A stretch of DNA of 64,000 nt from Chitinophagaceae bacterium (GTDB lineage: Bacteria > Bacteroidota > Bacteroidia > Chitinophagales > Chitinophagaceae). The notes beneath the pieces are model-generated. The model saw only the letters and a program-made list of their open reading frames with translations. It was not told the origin of the DNA and did not search any database. The stretch lies in NCBI GenBank assembly GCA_016719165.1, contig JADKAJ010000001.1, positions 1 through 64,000 of the forward strand, written 5' to 3'. The position numbers were made by a program, and so were the translations under genes. Below are positions 51,546-61,567 of the stretch, one piece after another (within the stretch, counting starts at the first letter, position 1; the number at the start of each line of letters is the position of its first letter).

Positions 51546-52217
51546 TTAATTTTTAAAATCTATTTTCATTTCCAGGGAGCTTGTTTTTTCTACCAGGTCT
51601 TTCAGGTTTGTTTCCAATTTCACCGTTTTATTATTTTCAATGGTAGCTTTTTTATTTGACACTGATTTTACACGTCCGGGCAGGTTAATTACCAGCTTGT
51701 ATTTCATATCACTGAAAAACGTTTTCATCATTTCCATATTTTCATCATCCTCTCCCTCGCCCAACAAGTCACCTGTACTTCCCAATCCTGTCCTGCTCAC
51801 CGACTTTTCTGCTAAATTGTAAACATTCGCCTGGGGACTGTCTTTGCTTTCTGCAGCAATAGCTTTGTTCAGTGCTGCTTCGCTATCAAAATCATAATTA
51901 AGCATAAAAACATAACCGGCCGTATCTATGGTAACATTACTGAGTCCTTCCATATTTTTAATAGCATACCATTCTTTGGCAATTGACTCTGCGGGGTTAT
52001 CCGAATTTTCTGTTCCGGAATTAGTGGTTGAATCCGCTCCTTCTTTGGCGGCTCCGCTCAACATTTCCTTCATGCTCAGCAATTGGCTCATGTCCATCGT
52101 TTTTCTATAGTGGCCCTTCCCGTCTTTTGTGACAGTCAGTTCTTCTATAACTTCAATACAGCCGGTAAAAACAGATAAGAAAAGGAAAGCGGATAGTACG
52201 GTGATAATTTTATGCAT
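51546..52217 (-). CDS. Lipoprotein, hypothetical
   Basis: 223 residues with a lipoprotein signal (ITVLSAFLFLSVFTGCIEVI, lipobox Cys). Beta-rich start (EELTVTKDGKGHYRKTMDMS), a Ser/Thr/Asn-rich linker (STTNSGTENSDNPAE) and a C-terminal part with KYKLVINLPGRVKSVSNKKA. Common in Bacteroidota; function unknown. Confidence 0.8.
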   Translation of the reverse strand: MHKIITVLSAFLFLSVFTGCIEVIEELTVTKDGKGHYRKTMDMSQLLSMKEMLSGAAKEGADSTTNSGTENSDNPAESIAKEWYAIKNMEGLSNVTIDTAGYVFMLNYDFDSEAALNKAIAAESKDSPQANVYNLAEKSVSRTGLGSTGDLLGEGEDDENMEMMKTFFSDMKYKLVINLPGRVKSVSNKKATIENNKTVKLETNLKDLVEKTSSLEMKIDFKN

Positions 52218-52314
52218 ATTTTATTTTCTATAGGGTGAAACGAATTAATAAAAAAATCTGTGCTGCAAGATAGCGTCACAGATTGATAAAGCCAAACCGG
52301 GGATTAATTTATTA

Positions 52315-53808
52315 TTATCTCCTGCTGTAGTTAGGTGCTTCTTTTGTTATTTCAATATCATGAGCATGGCTTTCTCTCATTCCAGCATTGGTGATCTTGA
52401 CAAATGTGGCTTGTTGCAGTTCAGCGATATTTTTCGCCCCGCAATACCCCATTCCTGCCCTTAATCCACCCGTGTATTGATAAACTATTTCTTTCAATGT
52501 TCCTTTGTATGCTACCCGGCCTTCAATTCCTTCGGGTACAAATTTCTTCACATCGTCTTCTACATCCTGGAAGTACCGATCACTGCTGCCCGTAGCCATG
52601 GCACCCAATGAACCCATCCCACGATATTCCTTGAATTTCCTTCCTTCGTAGATGATTGTTTCACCAGGGCTTTCTTCTGTACCGGCAAATATGCTTCCCA
52701 TCATTACACAATCAGCGCCTGCGGCTAACGCTTTTACCATATCTCCGGTGTAGCGGATGCCTCCATCTGCGATCAGGGGAATATTTTTTGGTTTTAATAC
52801 GGAGGCTGCTTCCATTATAGCGGTTAATTGCGGTACACCAGCACCTGCCACGATCCTGGTTGTACAAATAGAACCCGGACCGATACCGACTTTTATTGCA
52901 TCAGCCCCGGCTTCCGCTAAGGCTTTGGCTCCGGCGGCAGTTCCAACATTACCGGCAATAACACTGATACCTTTGAAATTCTTCTTTACATTTTTCAACG
53001 CATCAATCACACCTTTACTGTGCCCATGTGCACTATCCAGTGCAATAATATCTGCGCCTACAGCCTGTAAAGCAGCAACCCTGTCTAACAGATCTTTGGT
53101 AATGCCCACACCGGCACCCACTAACAATCTTCCAAATGCATCTTTTACGGCATTAGGATGACTTTTCAATTTCAAAATATCACTATAGGTAAAAAGCCCT
53201 GTCAATTGGCCCTGCTTATTGATGATAGGCAGTTTCTCCACTTTGGTTTTTTTGAATAGCTGTTCCGCTTTTTTAAGATCAGTTCCTTCAGGAGCGGTAT
53301 ATAGATTTTCCTTTGTCATTACCTCACTCACTTTTCTTTTAGGATTGTCTTCAAAACGAAGGTCCCGATTGGTAAGAATGCCTACAAGCTTACGGGTTTT
53401 ATCAATAATAGGAATACCGCCAATTTTGTTTTCCCGCATCAGTCGTAATGCATCCCCAATTGTGGCATCTTCCAGTAAAGTAACAGGATCAATGATCAGC
53501 CCGCTTTCACTTCGTTTTACTTTTCTTACCTGTTCAGCCTGCTTATCAATTGGCATATTTTTATGGAGGATACCAAGACCACCTTCACGGGCCAGGGCGG
53601 TCGCCAGTGACGCTTCTGTTACAGTGTCCATAGCGGCCGAGAGCAGGGGTACATTCAGCGTAATATTTTTTGTAAGCCGGCTTCTGATCTCCACATCACG
53701 GGGTAATACCTGGCTGAAGCCGGGCATCAGTAATACATCATCAAAGGTGAGGCCTTCACCAAAAAATTTCTTTGAATTGGGGTGGGGGGAAGATTTTCTT
53801 GTTGCCAT
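52315..53808 (-). CDS. guaB: Inosine-5'-monophosphate dehydrogenase
   Basis: 497 residues from the ATG at 53808. Converts IMP to XMP with NAD, the first step to GMP. TIM barrel (GEGLTFDDVLLMPGFSQVLP at the front; catalytic Cys in GPGSICTTRIVAGAGVPQ; IADGGIRYTGDMVKALAAGA), with a CBS pair inserted (MTKENLYTAPEGTDLKKAEQ, LPIINKQGQLTGLFTYSDIL). The usual length for the family. Confidence 0.96.
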   Translation of the reverse strand: MATRKSSPHPNSKKFFGEGLTFDDVLLMPGFSQVLPRDVEIRSRLTKNITLNVPLLSAAMDTVTEASLATALAREGGLGILHKNMPIDKQAEQVRKVKRSESGLIIDPVTLLEDATIGDALRLMRENKIGGIPIIDKTRKLVGILTNRDLRFEDNPKRKVSEVMTKENLYTAPEGTDLKKAEQLFKKTKVEKLPIINKQGQLTGLFTYSDILKLKSHPNAVKDAFGRLLVGAGVGITKDLLDRVAALQAVGADIIALDSAHGHSKGVIDALKNVKKNFKGISVIAGNVGTAAGAKALAEAGADAIKVGIGPGSICTTRIVAGAGVPQLTAIMEAASVLKPKNIPLIADGGIRYTGDMVKALAAGADCVMMGSIFAGTEESPGETIIYEGRKFKEYRGMGSLGAMATGSSDRYFQDVEDDVKKFVPEGIEGRVAYKGTLKEIVYQYTGGLRAGMGYCGAKNIAELQQATFVKITNAGMRESHAHDIEITKEAPNYSRR

Positions 53809-53852
53809 GTGCAAAGATAGCCCGCCGGGTAATTATCTCCCAAATGAAATTA

Positions 53853-55880
53853 TCAGCGTATCAGGGTGACAGTTCCTTTACGGAAAACTTGTTTTCCGGT
53901 ATCCCGGTGGGTGTAACTGATCATCCAGACAAAAACTCCTGTTGTCTGGTAAGCGCCGTTGATTTTTCCATCCCATTTTTCTCTCCAGTTCCGGGATTGA
54001 AATACAAGTTGCCCCCATCGGTTATACACTTTAAATTCATAATTATCGGCTTTCAATGCATTGTGCGGCTGAAAGAAATCGTTGAGGCCGTCATTATTGG
54101 GGGTAAATCCGGAAGGCACTTCAATCAAACAATGATCAAGTACTGTAAGTGTTTTTCTGGCACTGTCTGCACAACCCAATGAACTATTATAAGCAAGCAA
54201 TTTAACGGTATAGTAGGCTTCCCTGTTAATAGTCGGAAAAAGGAATGGCGGTGGGTCTTTCACTGTGCTGCTGCCCACCACATCATATTTCCACAACCAG
54301 GAACTTATCTGTCCGGTACTGGTATTGACCACTTCCAGCGGATCTTCCGGACAAATAATATCCGGCATAGTGAAGGAAGCTTTTACTTCATTGCTTAATA
54401 CCACCTGTGTTGTCGCAGTATCCTTACATACACCATTGCTAACTATTAATTGGATATCATTTGTGCTGGTAGCAGGAAAAATGATTGTATGGTTTTGAGT
54501 GGTAGCTGTTATAGTATTGAAGGTCCAGTTCCAGCTATTGACATTGTGTGCCCCATTATGTGAGAATAAAAAAGTATCTCTTTGACACCCATACACAGCG
54601 GTATAAGTAAATGAAGCATTCACAGTATCCGCAGCTATAAACGGGAGTGTTTGAATCGGCATTTCCTGTCCGCATTCATCAACCAGTATGGTTCCGTCAT
54701 TTCCTGCTTTTAAACTGAGCTGGTAAGTTCCGCCGGTGTATACAGGGGTGGTAAATTTTACCACCACATATTCTGTTTTCCCATCAACACAATTACCGGA
54801 AGCAGATAAAATGGTTAGCGGTGCTGGGCCGGAAACTGAAAAGTCACTGCCATTTGCAGCGATACTGGCACAACTGATCTTTTTTGGGAAATAAATTTTT
54901 ATTGAATCCGATGCACAACCCACACGGCCAATGCTGTCAGCAAAAATGGGCTGTGGTACAGCATATGTAAATGGGACCTGTTCATTTTGCGGAATGGCCC
55001 TTGCGCAGTTATCTAATAAAGTATTGGCATCGGTCCCATTATTGATCACCAGTTGGTAATTGCCGTTTGTTAACGGAGTTGCCAGTGTTAGTGTGATCTC
55101 GTCAAAATCGAAAGCAAAGGCACAGGAATCCGGTACCGTAGCAACAACAGTGGTGACAGCAGGTAAGAGGCTGAATTCTGTACCTGTCAATGTGATACTG
55201 TTACACCTTACTTTTTTATTCAGTTTCACTGTGATCTTTGTTCCGTCACAATCAGGCTTTGCGCTTTGCAGGTGTGGTTCAGTTGGATCTGTAATTACTG
55301 CAGTGCCACCACCAAAAGATAAATTATAACCACTTTGTGTATTGGTAAAATGACTGATGAGTAAAAGATATTCATGCCCCTGGACCAGGTTGGGCATTGT
55401 TGCAAAAGTATTGGCTCCGGCTGTCGGGTCGGAAGCACACTGAATTCCGGGTACACCACTGGCGGAAGCACCGGTTGGTCCATATGTTCCCGCCCAATTA
55501 CCTGTAACGACCAGCGAGTTATTAGTAAAAATTTCATTTGGGTCTCTCCCGGTTATATCATACAACTGCCAGTCATAATCCTCGTTAGCTGCAAGAGGAG
55601 TAATTAAAAAACCCAGTGTTCCGGAAACAAAACAGGTAAAACGGTAAAAGAAGGGGTTCCTGTTTTCATAATTGGCGCCATCGCCTGAACAGCCGGGAAC
55701 AAATAAGCTGTTAGTGGCGCAAAGCGGAACACTGGCTTGTGTAAAGACAGTTGTACCGCAAACCGGAAAGGCGGTAGAAGGTGTTTGCCCCAAAGTAGTA
55801 CAGGCTTGAGCAAACAATGAATTTTCCGCATATAGAAATACAACGAAAAGGGAAAGAATGAATTTATATGATAACCTCAT
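53853..55880 (-). CDS. T9SS type B cargo protein
   Basis: 675 residues from the ATG at 55880 with a signal peptide (FILSLFVVFLYAENSLFAQA); the longer open frame overlaps dprA and is not credible. Ig-like and PKD-like segments (SFTYTAVYGCQRDTFLFSHN, SWNWTFNTITATTQNHTIIF) precede the type B sorting domain starting VPSGFTPNNDGLNDFFQPHN and ending VFRKGTVTLIR. Close in build to the 45568-48186 protein; surface-exposed. Confidence 0.92.
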   Translation of the reverse strand: MRLSYKFILSLFVVFLYAENSLFAQACTTLGQTPSTAFPVCGTTVFTQASVPLCATNSLFVPGCSGDGANYENRNPFFYRFTCFVSGTLGFLITPLAANEDYDWQLYDITGRDPNEIFTNNSLVVTGNWAGTYGPTGASASGVPGIQCASDPTAGANTFATMPNLVQGHEYLLLISHFTNTQSGYNLSFGGGTAVITDPTEPHLQSAKPDCDGTKITVKLNKKVRCNSITLTGTEFSLLPAVTTVVATVPDSCAFAFDFDEITLTLATPLTNGNYQLVINNGTDANTLLDNCARAIPQNEQVPFTYAVPQPIFADSIGRVGCASDSIKIYFPKKISCASIAANGSDFSVSGPAPLTILSASGNCVDGKTEYVVVKFTTPVYTGGTYQLSLKAGNDGTILVDECGQEMPIQTLPFIAADTVNASFTYTAVYGCQRDTFLFSHNGAHNVNSWNWTFNTITATTQNHTIIFPATSTNDIQLIVSNGVCKDTATTQVVLSNEVKASFTMPDIICPEDPLEVVNTSTGQISSWLWKYDVVGSSTVKDPPPFLFPTINREAYYTVKLLAYNSSLGCADSARKTLTVLDHCLIEVPSGFTPNNDGLNDFFQPHNALKADNYEFKVYNRWGQLVFQSRNWREKWDGKINGAYQTTGVFVWMISYTHRDTGKQVFRKGTVTLIR

Positions 55881-55938
55881 TGTACTATACTGTAGTTGAA
55901 TATTATGACAACAATTCAGGCTGATATGTTGCCTGAAA

Positions 55939-57045
55939 TCAGGCAAGACGGTAAAGTTTGCCCGGCAAAGATAGTACCACACTTTGTAATTCTAAGTTAA
56001 GGATGGCGCCTGCTACTGCACTGCTGCTCAATCCGCTTTTACTATTTATTTCATCAATAGGAACGGATGCTTTTTCTTTCAGGATATCAACAATTATTTT
56101 TTCATCTGCAGTAAGTTCAATGAATAATTCCCGCTGATTTTTTTTCTCGTTCTTTCTGTTTTTCTTTTCCTCCCAGCCCATCACATCTATGATCTCCTGC
56201 GCATCTGTCAGCAATATTGCTTTGTTGTTTTTAATAAGAAAATTACAACCGGCGCTTTTCGCATCTGTTATTTTTCCGGGCAGGGCAAACACATCTTTAT
56301 TATAACCGTTGGCTAACTCTGCAGTGATCATACTTCCTCCCTTCAATCCTGTTTCTATAACCAGCGTTGCATCACTCATGCCGGCCACAATCCGGTTGCG
56401 GGTCGGAAAATTATGTTTATCTGGTTTGGTATTACTTCTGAATTCTGTTAATAATCCACCATTGTTTTTTACCATCTCTTTCGCAAGATGGGTATGTTCC
56501 GGAGGGTAGATATGATCAAGCCCATGTGCCAATACACCAACAGTGGGCAGGTTGTTTTTAAGGGCCGCTTTATGCGCAATAGCATCTACACCATAGGCAA
56601 GGCCGCTGATTACCGCCACATTTAGTCCGGCTAATTCTTTAATAATTTTTTCGGTTGCCTGTTTGGCATAATCAGTATGACTTCTTGTGCCGATGATGGC
56701 AATGATTTTTGGAGCATTCAGGTCTGCATCACCCCGGTAATAGAGAAGGGTGGGGGAGTCATAGCAATTCAGTAAACGTTTCGGGTATGCCTCATCGGTG
56801 AGAAACAATGGCTTGATCCTGTATTTCTCAATAAACTTTATTTCATCTTCGGCCCTGTAAAAGCCATCAAATTTTTTAATAGAGTCTGCTCTTACCGGCC
56901 CGATACCTTCAATCTTTTCGAGAAATGATTTTTTAGCATGAAATATTTCTTCTGCTTCGCAGTGTTGTAATAATATCTTCGCCTGTACGGGACCAATATT
57001 GGGTACCATCGTTAGCGAAAGCTGGTAAAGCAGGTCAGGATGCAT
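55939..57045 (-). CDS. dprA: DNA-processing protein DprA
   Basis: 368 residues. N-terminal HhH-like part (LTMVPNIGPVQAKILLQH), Rossmann core (IAIIGTRSHTDYAKQATEKI, ISGLAYGVDAIAHKAALKNN, LAHGLDHIYPPEH) and a C-terminal winged helix (ASVPIDEINSKSGLSSSAVA). Binds incoming single-stranded DNA and loads RecA in natural transformation. It is relevant as a general uptake function in a genome that carries a recombining cassette array, though not near it. Confidence 0.94.
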   Translation of the reverse strand: MHPDLLYQLSLTMVPNIGPVQAKILLQHCEAEEIFHAKKSFLEKIEGIGPVRADSIKKFDGFYRAEDEIKFIEKYRIKPLFLTDEAYPKRLLNCYDSPTLLYYRGDADLNAPKIIAIIGTRSHTDYAKQATEKIIKELAGLNVAVISGLAYGVDAIAHKAALKNNLPTVGVLAHGLDHIYPPEHTHLAKEMVKNNGGLLTEFRSNTKPDKHNFPTRNRIVAGMSDATLVIETGLKGGSMITAELANGYNKDVFALPGKITDAKSAGCNFLIKNNKAILLTDAQEIIDVMGWEEKKNRKNEKKNQRELFIELTADEKIIVDILKEKASVPIDEINSKSGLSSSAVAGAILNLELQSVVLSLPGKLYRLA

Positions 57046-57093
57046 AGCAGGATAAGTGTGGCATCAAATATAAGCGGAACCCGCCGTTTTTGA

Positions 57094-59013
57094 TTATTGA
57101 CTGACCACTTTCATTTCTGTACGCCGGTTCTCTGCTCTTCCTTCATCGGATTTATTATCTGCGATGGGTTTTGTTTCACCATAACCTTTGGCAATTAGCC
57201 GTTGGGCTGAAATATTTTTATTGACCAGGTAACTAACCACAGCCTTTGCCCGGTTGATACTAAGCGTTAAGTTATCCGCTGGTTGTCCCACATTATCGGT
57301 ATGGCCGCTGATTTCGATCTTTACAGACGGGTTTTCGGCGAGCAATTGCACCAGGATGTCCAGTTCGGCCTGTGATGCTGGTTTCAGCTCAAACTTGTTC
57401 ACATCAAAGAAAATATTTTTTAACACGATACTGGCATTGGCTTCGATAGGTTGAAGCCCGATATTCTTTTCATAGATAGAATCAGGTGAGCGGTTGCTCA
57501 TGGGAAAATTATCAGAGTAAAAGAGGTAACCTTTCCGGGTTACATTAAATGCATAGTCTTTCCCAACTGGTAAGGTGATAAAATACTCACCGGATTCGCT
57601 GGTCTGTACTTTTGTAAGTACTTGTTTAGTGGCAAGATCAATTAATTCAACTGCTGCGGAGATACCATTCGTAGTTTTTTTATCAAATACTTTTCCTTTT
57701 ACCCATAGTGTTTTGGCCGGACGGATATTTTCTCTCAATTCAAAACTGTAAATATCCAAACCTCCTTTCGAATCGCTTCTGTCGCTGGCATAGTAGGCGG
57801 TCTTTCCATCGGCTGCAATAAATAAAGTTCCTTCCCTGTCAATCGTATTAACAGGATAGCCAAGGTTTACCGGTTTGCTCCACCTGCCACCGGGTTGCTT
57901 ACGTACATAAAAGAGATCTTCATCACCATAACCTGGCCAGTGATCAGATGTAAAATATAATGTTTGATTATCTGCATGAATAAAAGGGCATTGTTCATCA
58001 GCAGGTGTGTTGATGCCGGGTCCCAGGTTTTCCGGGTTACCCCATTTGCCGTTTGGCTGCATCCGGGAAACATAAATATCACTGCCGCCATAGCCGCCAA
58101 ATCTTCTGCTTACAAAATATAATTCATTTTTATCCGGCGAAAGACAGGGTTGTGATTCCCATTGATCAGAATTGATAGTGCCGCCGAGATTCATCGCTTC
58201 ACTCCAGCCATTTTCTGTTTTGTAGGAGATATAAAGATCACAGCCGCCCATACCATCGGGGCGGTAACAGCCGGTAAAGACAAGCCATTGCCCGTCTTGT
58301 GAAATATTTTGAGCTCCTTCACTTTGCTCTGTATTTACATTGCCCTCCATTGGCTTTGCTACTCCCCAATTACCGGATGGTGTTTTACTGCTGGTAAAAA
58401 AATCTTCATTGCGTCCGTTCAGTTTCCTGGTAAAGGCAAGTTGGTTGCCATCAATTGTTAAACAGGGAAAATATTCCGATTCATTTGAATTCACACTATC
58501 ACCCATGTTTTGCGGAGCAAATACATAATTCTTTTGCTGGTTATTGCTGGCATATTCCACAGCAAATTCATAAGAACGTTGCCGCTTATACGCATTCTCC
58601 AGTGTGACAGGATTTTTGGGTGGTTTTTTTGTCAGCAGTTCATTCACTGCTGCCAATGCTCTTTCGAATTCACCTAGACCGGCGAGATTGATGGAATAAG
58701 GAAGTTTATCCTGTAATGTGTAACCGGAATCAATAGCAAATGCTTTTTCATAATACCCGATGGCTGATTTATAATTCTTCAGTATGCCATAGATATTCCC
58801 CAGGGCAAGGTAGGCATCCACATATTTAGTATCTGTTTTAACGGCTTGTAACAAAAGCCCGATAGCATTGGGATAGTTGCCATCCTGTGCTCTTTCATAA
58901 GCCTGGTCAAAAAATTGAACCGCCTTCTTATTTACTTTTTCAGGATCATAAGGTTGTGAAAAAGAGTATTGAAAGAGTGAGCAGCATGCAAAAAATAACA
59001 ACAATCTCTTCAT
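57094..59013 (-). CDS. OmpA family protein with TPR, beta-propeller and CarbopepD domains (PorE-like)
   Basis: 639 residues with a signal peptide. Order of domains: TPR (YPNAIGLLLQAVKTDTKYVD), six-bladed PD40 propeller (SEYFPCLTIDGNQLAFTRKL, QWLVFTGCYRPDGMGGCDLY), a carboxypeptidase regulatory-like domain (TKVQTSESGEYFITLPVGKD) and an OmpA peptidoglycan-binding domain (KIEISGHTDNVGQPADN, RAKAVVSYLVNKNISAQRLI). This is the architecture of PorE, which anchors T9SS to the cell wall. No porP/sprF partner is adjacent, so the assignment stays tentative. Confidence 0.9.
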   Translation of the reverse strand: MKRLLLFFACCSLFQYSFSQPYDPEKVNKKAVQFFDQAYERAQDGNYPNAIGLLLQAVKTDTKYVDAYLALGNIYGILKNYKSAIGYYEKAFAIDSGYTLQDKLPYSINLAGLGEFERALAAVNELLTKKPPKNPVTLENAYKRQRSYEFAVEYASNNQQKNYVFAPQNMGDSVNSNESEYFPCLTIDGNQLAFTRKLNGRNEDFFTSSKTPSGNWGVAKPMEGNVNTEQSEGAQNISQDGQWLVFTGCYRPDGMGGCDLYISYKTENGWSEAMNLGGTINSDQWESQPCLSPDKNELYFVSRRFGGYGGSDIYVSRMQPNGKWGNPENLGPGINTPADEQCPFIHADNQTLYFTSDHWPGYGDEDLFYVRKQPGGRWSKPVNLGYPVNTIDREGTLFIAADGKTAYYASDRSDSKGGLDIYSFELRENIRPAKTLWVKGKVFDKKTTNGISAAVELIDLATKQVLTKVQTSESGEYFITLPVGKDYAFNVTRKGYLFYSDNFPMSNRSPDSIYEKNIGLQPIEANASIVLKNIFFDVNKFELKPASQAELDILVQLLAENPSVKIEISGHTDNVGQPADNLTLSINRAKAVVSYLVNKNISAQRLIAKGYGETKPIADNKSDEGRAENRRTEMKVVSQ

Positions 59014-59095
59014 TGATATAAGATTAGGATTTCTATAACGAAGCTAAACTAATTTTATTCCGTTGGGAAGAGGAAAATGTTAAATGAAAAGTTGC

Positions 59096-59716
59096 TTACG
59101 GTACATTAATATACTTATGTATTTGCAGGCTCAGTTCCCATGCAGGATGGGCTTTGATGTAATCTGTTATCAAAGGAATCATTTGTGCTGCTTTATCCCA
59201 TTCAGGTTGCAGGTATAGTTTGCAGGATGGAGACACCAGTGCTGCATATTTTTCAGCCCATTCAAGATCTGATTTGTTGAAAATAACAACCTTCAGTTCA
59301 TTGGCCCTGGGTAAAATTTCCGGCAGCGGTGCTTTAAATTTTTTTGGAGAAAGACAGATCCAGTCCCAACTGCCACTTAAAGGATGTGCACCCGAAGTTT
59401 CAATGTTTGTTTGCAATCCGGCTGCTTTTAATTGATTTGTCAGTTCATCAAGGTTGTGCATCAAAGGCTCACCTCCGGTAATGACTACTAATTGCGCCGG
59501 TGTTTTTTTAATTGCTGCAACAATATCTTTTATCGCAAATTTTGGATGGTTCTCTGCGTTCCAGCTATCTTTTACATCACACCATACACAACCAACATCA
59601 CAGCCACCCAGGCGAATGAAATAAGCTGCCCTGCCCTGGTGAAAACCTTCTCCCTGCAGGGTATAGAAATGCTCCATTACGGGAAGCATTTTAGGTTCTT
59701 TCAATACTTCATTCAT
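59096..59716 (-). CDS. queE: 7-carboxy-7-deazaguanine synthase (radical SAM)
   Basis: 206 residues from the ATG at 59716; the longer frame runs into folD. The radical SAM cluster motif CxxxCxxC is in GGCDVGCVWCDVKDSW, preceded by the family-specific MEHFYTLQGEGFHQGRAAYF. It makes the deazaguanine ring for queuosine (preQ0 pathway). SAM-binding VVITGGEPLMHNL is present. Lies 36 bp downstream of folD on the same strand. Confidence 0.92.
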   Translation of the reverse strand: MNEVLKEPKMLPVMEHFYTLQGEGFHQGRAAYFIRLGGCDVGCVWCDVKDSWNAENHPKFAIKDIVAAIKKTPAQLVVITGGEPLMHNLDELTNQLKAAGLQTNIETSGAHPLSGSWDWICLSPKKFKAPLPEILPRANELKVVIFNKSDLEWAEKYAALVSPSCKLYLQPEWDKAAQMIPLITDYIKAHPAWELSLQIHKYINVP

Positions 59717-59751
59717 ATTAATCCAATCATTTAATCCATGAAACCAGCGGT

Positions 59752-60627
59752 CTAATTCTTTTGCATACAGGAGCGGAATGTATTTTTCATCAGCGCTGCA
59801 ATTGTCATAGGGCCTACACCTCCGGGAACAGGTGTTATCCATGAACATTTGGGGGCCACGGTTTCGAAGTTGACATCGCCTTTAAGCTTGAAACCGCTTT
59901 TCTTAGTTGCGTCTTCCATTCTTGTAATACCCACATCAATTACAATCGCCCCTTCTTTAACCATATCGGCTGTTACAAACTCCGGTTTGCCCAATGCAGC
60001 AACGATAATATCTGCCTGCAGGCAAAAATCTTTTAAATTTTTTGTTTGGGAATGACAGAGGGTAACCGTGCAATTGCCCGGGTTTGTATTGCTGCTTAAT
60101 AAAATACTCATCGGCCTGCCAACAATATTACTGCGTCCCACCACTACAGCATGTTTCCCTTTGGTATCGATTTTAAAATGTTCCAGTAATAACATAATGC
60201 CATGTGGCGTGGCCGGTACAAAAGTGGGAAGTCCCTGTACCATATTACCTACATTGATAGGGTGAAAACCATCTACATCTTTATCCGGATCGATAGCATT
60301 GATCACTTCTTCGTCGGAGATATTTTTGGGTAATGGTAGTTGAACCAGTATTCCATCCACATCCGGATCCGTATTCAATTCCCGTATCTTATCGAGAAGT
60401 TTTGTTTCGCTGATTGTATCTTCAAAATGAATAAGCGTTGATTTAAAGCCCACCTCTTCACAAGCTTTTACTTTAGCAGCAACATAGGTGGCACTTGCCC
60501 CACTATCACCAACTAATATGGCCGCCAGGTGTGGTATCTTTTTCCCTTCGGCGGTTAATTGCGCCACTTCAATTTTCAGTTCGTCTTTGATTGCCTGCGA
60601 GGCTTTTTTCCCATCTAAAATTTGCAT
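59752..60627 (-). CDS. folD: Methylenetetrahydrofolate dehydrogenase / methenyltetrahydrofolate cyclohydrolase
   Basis: 291 residues, family length. Catalytic Tyr/Lys region ATYVAAKVKACEEVGFKS, conserved DGILVQLPLPKNI, NADP site VVVGRSNIVGRPMSILL and PVPGGVGPMTIAALMKNT at the end. Supplies one-carbon folates for purine and formyl-Met synthesis. Confidence 0.96.
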   Translation of the reverse strand: MQILDGKKASQAIKDELKIEVAQLTAEGKKIPHLAAILVGDSGASATYVAAKVKACEEVGFKSTLIHFEDTISETKLLDKIRELNTDPDVDGILVQLPLPKNISDEEVINAIDPDKDVDGFHPINVGNMVQGLPTFVPATPHGIMLLLEHFKIDTKGKHAVVVGRSNIVGRPMSILLSSNTNPGNCTVTLCHSQTKNLKDFCLQADIIVAALGKPEFVTADMVKEGAIVIDVGITRMEDATKKSGFKLKGDVNFETVAPKCSWITPVPGGVGPMTIAALMKNTFRSCMQKN

Positions 60628-60736
60628 GGCGCAAAGGTACGTGTTGTGGTGTACTTATTCTCGGGGAGTGAAAAATCAGTATAATTTTTTTGAAACAATT
60701 TTTCATCCCTGTAACTTACAAGTAAAACCTTATCGC

Positions 60737-61567
60737 TTGTATAGAAAATTCAGTTTATTACTGCTTATTTTTTTTAGTATATCAAAAATGCCGGAAGCGC
60801 AAACGTTGCGGCGTCCGCAGACTGCAGGCTACACCGGTCTTGGAGCATACAGCCTCAGCCATACAGATATTTTTTCTTTTACGGCTAACCAGGCATCATT
60901 AGCGCAATTAAAAAATGCAGCTGTAGGAGTGTTTGGCGAAAGGCGCTTTTTACTCAGTGAATTAAATAACTATACGGCTACAGCCGGCCTCATTACTACC
61001 TCCGGAAATTTTGGGTTGAAAGCCGCCTACTCCGGGTTCAGTGATTATAATGAAACGCAGCTCGGTTTGGCATACGGGAGAAAGCTGGGTAGTAAAATAG
61101 ATGCGGGTGCTCAGTTTAATTATAATGGTATCCGTATTGCAGAATATGGTAATGCGGCTGCCCTCAGTTTTGAATTAGGAGTCATCATGCATTTAACAGA
61201 TAAACTCCATACCGGTATACATATGAATAATCCTGTAGGAGGAAAATTTGGAAAAGATCAGCAGGAAAAACTGTCATCTGTTTATGCTTTTGGTTTTGGA
61301 TATGAAGCATCAGAAAAATTCTTTGTCAGTGCAGAGATAGAAAAAGAAGAAGACCAGCCGGTAAATGTAAATGCAGGCATACAGTATAGATTTATTCCGC
61401 AATTACTGGTCAGGGCAGGCCTCTCTACCGCTACATCATCAGCCTGGGCCGGGTTGGGATTATCAATAAAATCATTCCGGCTGGATGTTACTACTAGCTG
61501 GCATCCGCAGTTGGGTGTTACACCCGGACTATTGGTTTTATTCAACTTTAATAAAAAGGAAGATTGA
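60737..61567 (+). CDS. Outer-membrane beta-barrel protein, PorV/FadL-like
   Basis: 276 residues from a TTG at 60737, chosen because it opens a signal peptide (YRKFSLLLLIFFSISKMPEA) and avoids overlap with folD. Body with alternating beta strands (SFTANQASLAQLKNAAVGVF, GNFGLKAAYSGFSDYNETQL, LLVRAGLSTATSSAWAGLGL) and a terminal aromatic strand, resembling PorV-type barrels. Overlaps the next gene by 4 bp, so it is translationally coupled; function unknown. Confidence 0.82.
   Translation: MYRKFSLLLLIFFSISKMPEAQTLRRPQTAGYTGLGAYSLSHTDIFSFTANQASLAQLKNAAVGVFGERRFLLSELNNYTATAGLITTSGNFGLKAAYSGFSDYNETQLGLAYGRKLGSKIDAGAQFNYNGIRIAEYGNAAALSFELGVIMHLTDKLHTGIHMNNPVGGKFGKDQQEKLSSVYAFGFGYEASEKFFVSAEIEKEEDQPVNVNAGIQYRFIPQLLVRAGLSTATSSAWAGLGLSIKSFRLDVTTSWHPQLGVTPGLLVLFNFNKKED

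Noticed and set aside
52757..53869. Long plus-strand frames opposite guaB
   Set aside because: Low-complexity Ala/Pro/Ser shadows of a clear guaB gene on the other strand.
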